This document shows, piece by piece, positions 57,900 through 64,000 of a stretch of 64,000 bases of DNA; the first letter of the stretch is position 1, and each line of letters starts with the position of its first letter. This DNA comes from Hydrangea macrophylla (Eukaryota > Streptophyta > Magnoliopsida > Cornales > Hydrangeaceae). The notes beneath the pieces were generated by a model. That model was not told where the DNA came from, did not search any database, and was given only the letters and a program-made list of their open reading frames with translations. The translations under genes and the position numbers were made by a program. The stretch lies in assembly GCA_033977485.1 (NCBI GenBank), contig CM066988.1, positions 54,001,649-54,065,648 on the forward strand. Direction: 5' to 3'.

Positions 57900-59428
57900 A
57901 GATTAAAGCTATGAAGGCTGAATTGGAATCTATGGATTCTAATCAGGTCTGGGATCTTGTAGAGCTTCCAGCCAATATTAAACCCATTGGCTATAAGTGG
58001 GTCTACAAGAGGAAAAGAGGATCTGATGGAAAGGTTGAAACCTTTAAGGCTAGGCTTGTAGCGAAAGGTTATACTCAAAGGGAGGGCATTGACTATGAGG
58101 AAACCTTCTCGCCGGTAGCCATGCTGAAGTCCATCAGAATACTCTTATCCATTGCTGCATGCCTAGATTATGAGATCTGGTAGATGTACGTCAAGACTGC
58201 ATTCTTGAATGGCAATCTTGAGGAGGACATCTATATGCAACAACCAGAAGGGTTCATAGCTGGTCGGAAAGGTAACTTGGTATGCAAGTTGTAAAAGTCC
58301 ATTTATGGGCTTAAGCAAGCATCCAAAAGTTGGAACATCCGATTTGACCAAGCGGTCAAGTCGTTTGGTTTCATACAGAATCTGGATGAACCTTGTGTAT
58401 ACAAGAAGAGTGAAGGGAAAGTGGTGGCCTTTCTTGTGCTTTACGTTGACGACATTCTACTCATTGGAAATGATGTAGCGGCGCTGTCAACAGTCAAGGT
58501 TTGGCTAGCTAGTACTTTCGATATGAAGGATCTAGGAGAGGCGAGCTATATTCTAGGGATAAAGCTCTTTCGGGATCGCAAGCGAAAAATAATGGGATTA
58601 TCTCAAGCTGGTTATATCGATAAGGTGCTAACTAGGTTTTCAATGGATAATTCGAAGAAAGGTTTATTACCTTTCAGGCATGGTTTAGCGTTCTCCAAGG
58701 ACCAGTGTCCAAAGACACAGGAGGAGAGGAATCGCATGACAGGAATTCCCTATGATTCAGTAGTGGGGAGTCTCATGTATGCGATGTTATGTACTAGACC
58801 AGATATCTGCTTTGCCGTTGGCATGGTTAGTAGATATCAGTCGAATCCAGGTCCAGAGCACTGGACAGCCGTCAAGTACATTCTTAAGTACTTGAGAAGA
58901 ATTAAAGATTATATGCTTATATACGGTGGAAATGAGTTAATTCCAGTGGGATACACTGACTCGGACTTTATGTCAGATAAAGATTCGAGGAAGTCGACGT
59001 CCGGTTATCTCTTTACCTTGGGAGGTAGTGCTGTCAGTTGGAGGAGCATTAAGCAGAAATGCATTGCAGATTCGACTACAGAAGCTGAGTATGTGGCTGC
59101 ATGTGAAGCCGCAAAGGAAGCTGTTTGGCTCAAGAAGTTCCTTATGGAGCTCGAGGTAGTACCAGCGTCGTTGTCACCTATTACGCTTTATTGTAATAAT
59201 AGTGGGACAGTGGCTCAGTCCAAGGAGCCAAGGAACCACGGAAAGGGAAAGCACGTAGAGCGGAAATATCATCTTATCCGAGATATTGTTCAACGTGGAG
59301 ATGTGACTGTCACAAAGATTGCCACCGCTGACAATCTTGCTGATCCGTTTACAAAGGCCTTGCCACAGAAGGTCTTTGATCGTCATCTAGATAGTCTAGG
59401 TCTCAGATGTAATCCTGTATGGTTATGA
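57900..59428 (+). pseudogene. Copia pol: reverse transcriptase and RNase H
   Basis: Frame from 57911 with in-frame TAG at 58181-58183 and TAA near 58292, then open to 59428. The RT palm is recognisable (FKARLVAKGYTQ; YVDDILLIGN). Motif A reads YVKTAFLNG where DVKTAFLNG is expected, so the first catalytic Asp is lost; the YVDD pair is intact. RNase H has YTDSDF and TTEAEY, but YCNNSG replaces the usual YCDNS, losing another metal-binding Asp. It ends LADPFTKALP... in the usual Copia manner, 15 bases before the 3' LTR. Confidence 0.92.
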
Positions 59429-59431
59429 GTG

Positions 59432-59443
59432 CAAGTGGGAGTT
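59432..59443 (+). other. Polypurine tract of the Copia element
   Basis: CAAGTGGGAGTT directly before the 3' LTR; AAGTGGGAG is the usual Copia form. Confidence 0.8.
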
Positions 59444-60943
59444 TGTTGGGTTTGTGCCCTCAAACCATTACTATCTGTATTAGACATTAGCATTTTAATA
59501 TATGGATATCAGCTTTACATTTTATGATGTATGCTTCTTTCATGAGATGATTGTTTAATCCATAAGTATCATAGTAAGTATTTCGTGTGTGTATGAGATA
59601 CATACAATGAGATACGAATTACTATTCTTTGATACTTAAAGCTTGTTACAGTGGATGATGAGACTGGATATCTCATCAGGTATACACTGTAGCATCATTA
59701 ACTACCATTGGATGGAGTGATAAATCTCAATCACTAGAGTGTGACTCTTGGTTAGTATGCTAGTGCTTATAGTGCATTGATGGACTTGAGTTTCCTATTG
59801 ACGCTCAATGCTGTCAACAGTCAATAGGAACTCATAACTTGTATAAGGTATGTGTTCTCAATCTTGAGACGATTATGAACACAGACTGTGGATATGACTA
59901 CTTTGACTTACCAATCAGTGAGGTCTGTAGAAGATCAACACCTGGGTATCTTGGGTATGTCATGTTCATAGGGTTGTGAACATATATTGTCAAGATAGAA
60001 TCTACCCTCTGATTCAGAGTAAGCATTCCCTTGAGAATGTCACCAAGTCGATTACTGAGTACTGCAGTCTTGTTGATAAGAGTTATCAACATATTTGGTA
60101 ATCATGAGAGGTGAATGGGACTCAAGGATTATAAGAAGTAATCATGATTCAGGTTGACAGTAACTGTTTATCCGACTACCTGAATATGATTGCGAATGCT
60201 GACGGTAGAGGGACATTAGTACAACATACAAGTCTAGTTATCGTTTCGGATATGTTCTTTTGTGTTGGAGTTCAATTATCGTTTTATAGTGGAGTAAACG
60301 TTAACTGATCAGTCGATTAATTTGCTGATCAAAGAGTTTGGTCATGGGAGTTAATCAACTGATCTGAGCCAACAATAAAGAGCCTAGGAGGTCCCACTCT
60401 TAGGTCCGCTAGGATGCTTGGAAAGGCAAATGAGGATGATGTCAAGATAGGTTCGATCGATCGAAGTTGTCTCGATCGATTGAAGTCTAGACAGGTTCGA
60501 TCGATTGAATATGGTTCGATCGATCGAATGTTCGATCGATCGAAACCACTTCGATCGCTCGAGAGCTAGGTCGGTTCTGGGAATCTATAAATAGGGCAGC
60601 TGTGTTCTGGAAAAGAGGTTGTTCGTCGTTTTGAACGTCAGAAGCTGCAGAAACTGTTTTGGAGCCCCAAAACCTTCTGTATTCTCTCCATTAGGGTTCC
60701 CACTAACCCTAGGCCTTCCTGCGAGCATCCATAAGAGTCATAAGAGTGAAGACCATCTAGTGGAGGCTGCTGGAAGTCAGAGATTTCAGAATTGGGTTCA
60801 AGACAGTAAGGTATAATTCTTGTCCCCTCTTGTGCGCATCTATAGAGTTGATGGGTAGTAGATCCGGGCATGCCAATTAAGTTTTATAACTTGATTTTTC
60901 CGCTGCGCGTTTAAACTTAGAACTTAAACCAGTTTTTCCAACA
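59444..60943 (+). repeat. 3' LTR of the Copia element
   Basis: 1500 bp partner of 48942-50441. TATA box at 60586-60593. It is followed by the second GATTC copy. Confidence 0.95.
60452..60563. repeat. Palindrome array in the Copia 3' LTR (x6)
   Basis: Same six motifs and steps as 49950-50061. Their cores are unchanged although the LTRs differ elsewhere. Confidence 0.95.
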
Positions 60944-60948
60944 GATTC

Positions 60949-63075
60949 TTAGTCGGCTAAGATGATGCATGCTAGGGCATACCGATTAGATGTCGCGCAT
61001 GTCCAACAAGTCGACCAATCTTCGACCGACGTCCTCACTTTCTTATCTAGTGATATCTAGGATCTACATTGTACCCATGATTACCCTCTTGTGGTGACGT
61101 TCTCCATAGCCAACTATATGGTCAAAAGGGTACTCGTGGATACTAGAAGCTCTTCTGACATACTCTTCGCCTCAGCGTTTGACCAATTTGGGATCTCAAG
61201 AGACCGACTCCGACCGGTGGCTATCCCTCTGGTGGGGTTCAATGAGTCCAATACACAACCGCTTGGGATGATCGAGTTACTAGTTTTCATAGGGGCTCAT
61301 CCGCAACAGGTTTACAATTGTCATCCTCGGAAGAACGACCCTTAACCGAGCCAAGGCATCTGTGTCAACCTATAGCCTTATTGTCAAATTCCCGAACACA
61401 CAGAGGGTAGGGATTTTGAGGTGAGATCAAGCCACTGCTTGGAGCTGTTATGTCAGTTGCTTGCACAGAGATGTAGTGTCCGAAGCCCTGAATATCGAAG
61501 AAATGGATCCAAGGAAAGACATGAATGGGGTCAGCCCGATCGAGGAACTCAGCCAAGTGATTCTGAAACCCCAGATTCCCGAATAGTTTGTTAGCATCGG
61601 CTCCCTCCTGGAACACGAGCTTTGAGAAAGGTTAATCCAATTTTTGAAGCAGAATCAATACGTCTTTGTGTGGAGCAATGAGGACATGCCCGAAATTGAT
61701 CCTTAGGTCATGTCTCACCAACTCAATGTTGACCTAAGCTTTTGCTCGGTTAAACAAAAAAGGAGGGGCATGACCCTGAAAAGACAGAAAGCGATCCGTG
61801 AGGAGGTCAGGAAACGCCTTAGAGCACGATCAGTCTGTGAAGTACAATATCTTAACTGGTTGGCAAAGGTTGTCTTGGTTAAGAAAAGTAATGGAAAATC
61901 TAGGCTCTGCGAAAATTTTACCGAACTGATCAAGGCTTGTCCCAAGGATTGCTACCTGCTGCCCAAGATAGATCTCTTGGTAGATACAATGGCAGGCTAC
62001 TCACTTCTCTCCTTTACGGATGCTTACTCAGGGTATAACTAGATCCGTATGTACCTCAGCGATGAAGAGAAGAGTTCCTTCAGTACCGACCAAGGAACCT
62101 ACTACTCTACCTCAAGAACGTCGGAGTAACCTACCAGCGCTTGGTGAATTACAGGTTCAAAGACTTAATTGGACAAAAAATGGAAGTACACGTGGATGAC
62201 CTCCTGGTCAAGAGCCGTCATGAACCCAAACACCTCAAGCATTTGGCTAGGGCCTTCGGTATCCTGAGAAGATACTAGATGAAGTTAAATCCAGCAAAGT
62301 GCGCATTTGGGGTTTCGTCCGGGAAGTTTTTAGGACATTTGGTCGGCAGATGGGGAATTGAGGCCACTTCAGAGAAGATTCAGGCCATCATCAACATACG
62401 GTCACCTAGGTCAGCAAAAGAAGTTTAGAGTTTGGCAGGGTGGGTAGCAGCATTGAACAGATTTGTGCCCCGAGCAACCGACCGGTTCCTGCTATTTTCA
62501 AAAGTCATTCACAAAGCCTTCGAGTGGTTGGATGAGTGTGAGAAGGCGTTCCAAGAACTCCAAAAGAATCTGACATTGTCTCCACTACTCTCAATGCCAA
62601 TTCCAAAGGAAGACTTATTTCTCTATTTGGCAGTATCACCCTCGGCGGTAAGCTCGGCCCTGATTGGAGAAGAGCATAGGATACAGTACCTAGTATACTA
62701 CACCAGCCGGGCCCTTCAAGGCACAGAAAGCCGGTATTCCCGTATAGAGAAGCTCGCCTAGCATTATCTTCAGAATCGGATCTATAGGGAATCAGGGTGG
62801 AATACTTACCCAAGCCCAGTATGTCTGTTCCAAAAGGTATGGAGATAACCCGGTTGATACAGGCCCCGGTTAGATGGACCCAAATGTAACATTCCTCACA
62901 AGTGGAAACCTTCCGACCGACACAGTTAAAGCACGACAGGTCAAATGCTGAGTGGCATGTACCACCTCGCCGACAACGTGCTTTACAAGATAGGATTTAC
63001 TATTCCTTACCTTCAGTGCATTCACCCCAATTCGGGTTAAGAGCATTCTGCAAGAAATTCACGAACTATTGAATT
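60949..63075 (+). pseudogene. pol of Tat-type element, copy 2
   Basis: Homologous to 42060-44190 and resumes exactly where copy 2 was cut by the Copia element. Protease DTRSS (61139 on), RT frame 61710-62042, HVDD motif, RNase H 62432-62761, and the pre-integrase fragment to about 63050. It shares the protease change, the RT deletion and HVDD with copy 1. It lacks some stops of copy 1 (for example in the CPKDCY block) and has its own (TAG after GYN at about 62040, TAG near 62276). Confidence 0.85.
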
Positions 63076-64000
63076 AGACACTCTCGAGTCTATAAACGAA
63101 CTATCCATTTGGATCAGTCGGTTCGAGCTGACCCGCGGGCCTCTGATTTATTATCATTTAGTTTTAATTATTTATTATTCTGTTTTTGATTAAATAAGAT
63201 TTTAGGTTTTTGTAATTGTTTTAAAATATGTAAAAAATAGTATTGATACCGTTTTAAATTCTAGAATATTATGTTTTAACATTTAAAATATTATGAAATT
63301 ACAATATGTATATATTATACTTATTGTTCGCCTAGTTTGAATAAATTATAATCATTAGCATAACTATAATAGATCGTTATAAGAAGTTACTCCCTCCGTC
63401 CTATATTAAGAGTCTCTTTTGGGAATTCCAACTTGGTGAGATTTTCAACTTTTCAATATTGCCCTTTTTGAAATTCAAAATTATAGTATCACATAAAAAA
63501 AAGAGGGAAGAGTTGGATATAATAAAGGGCAAATTTTTAAATTGTGTATTAAAGTACTTTGACTTTTCAAAAAAGACACTTAAAATGGGAAATAAAAAAA
63601 ATGGTACCAAAAACTCTTAATATGGGATAGAGGGAGAGTGTTTTTAAAATAGTTTCAAGTGCCAAAATTAAGATTAAAATATTATTTAAAAATAATGCTC
63701 TCATATTCTATTATTATATTACATTAATTACATGTTACGCTTATTATTTATTTAGTCTAAATAAATAATAAGAATTAGTTTTAAATTGAGATAAATAGGT
63801 AATAAATACCTAATGGTCATTTTAAAATATATAAAAATTGTAATATTTCCCTAGGGCCTAATGCCTTTGTTTTATAAAATTATTCTTCATAAGACCCAAC
63901 TTCAGTATATGATTTATTTAAGGAAAGTAACCGTTTGGTTATCTTTTAATTATTTTAAATTACCAAAACAACTCCGAAAATTATGAAAAAAATACCACTA
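63076..64000 (+). repeat. Duplicated flank of Tat copy 2 (matches 44190-45134)
   Basis: Near-identical to the sequence after copy 1, including the Stowaway MITE at the same relative place. It runs to the end of the window, so the duplication continues beyond it. Confidence 0.85.
63390..63636. mobile_element. Stowaway MITE (copy 2)
   Basis: Starts CTCCCTCCGTCC after TA, ends near AGAGGGAG. About 20 bp shorter than its sister at 44501 through an internal deletion. Confidence 0.8.

Larger units (their letters stand above)
48942..60943 (+). mobile_element. Ty1/Copia LTR retrotransposon with nested insertion
   Basis: 12,002 bp between GATTC duplications (48937-48941, 60944-60948). LTRs of exactly 1500 bp each (TGTTGGG...CCAACA), tRNA-Met-type primer site, long leader, gag, pol (protease-integrase-RT-RNase H, the Copia order), purine tract. 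A 3.3 kb solo LTR lies in gag; without it the element would be about 8.7 kb. By eye the LTRs differ at about 26 sites (under 2 percent). Several stops, one frameshift and catalytic losses make it inactive. Dimensions resemble Angela-like elements, but the lineage is not established. Confidence 0.95.

Overview
The window is nuclear DNA of a flowering plant, most likely a eudicot. It is dominated by nested LTR retrotransposons and MITEs, with one recognisable host gene: a two-exon purine-permease-type transporter at 28877-30757. No rRNA or tRNA gene was seen, and no bacterial or organellar block.

Left part (1-16900): an old Ty3/Gypsy element (LTR end, tRNA-Met-type primer site, an extra acidic ORF upstream of gag, gag) is split by a 13.9 kb Athila-type Gypsy element on the minus strand at 2818-16695. 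That element has two 1621 bp LTRs, a 5 bp target duplication ACAGC, a tRNA-Asp-type primer site, gag-protease-RT/RNase H-integrase broken by six in-frame stops and one frameshift, and an unbroken third ORF of 498 codons.

Middle part (16900-39850): a 31 bp minisatellite interrupted by a Gypsy fragment, many foldback MITEs (Stowaway, Tourist and others), a possible SINE, the transporter gene, a probable solo LTR (33878-36629) and debris of small Copia/TRIM elements.

Right part (39855-64000): a decayed Tat-type Gypsy element (LTR, gag, pol, 3' end, partial LTR). Much of its sequence reappears from 48434 onward as a second, apparently tandem copy. A 12.0 kb Ty1/Copia element (48942-60943, two 1500 bp LTRs, target duplication GATTC) sits in the second copy; the first copy keeps the empty site. 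The Copia gag is itself split by a 3.3 kb solo LTR (52733-56047, target duplication GGTCA), so nesting is three deep.

Most unusual signal: clusters of CpG-centred palindromes, usually in runs of about six at 16-25 bp steps, in three unrelated retroelements. The Athila element has CAATCGATTG, the Copia element TTCGATCGATCGAA, and the solo LTR at 33878 CAGTCGACTG. The clusters lie around the putative promoters in the LTRs, in the Copia leader and upstream of the intact Athila ORF3. They look like arrays of protein-binding or epigenetic target sites. A link to the ORF3 protein is a hypothesis only.
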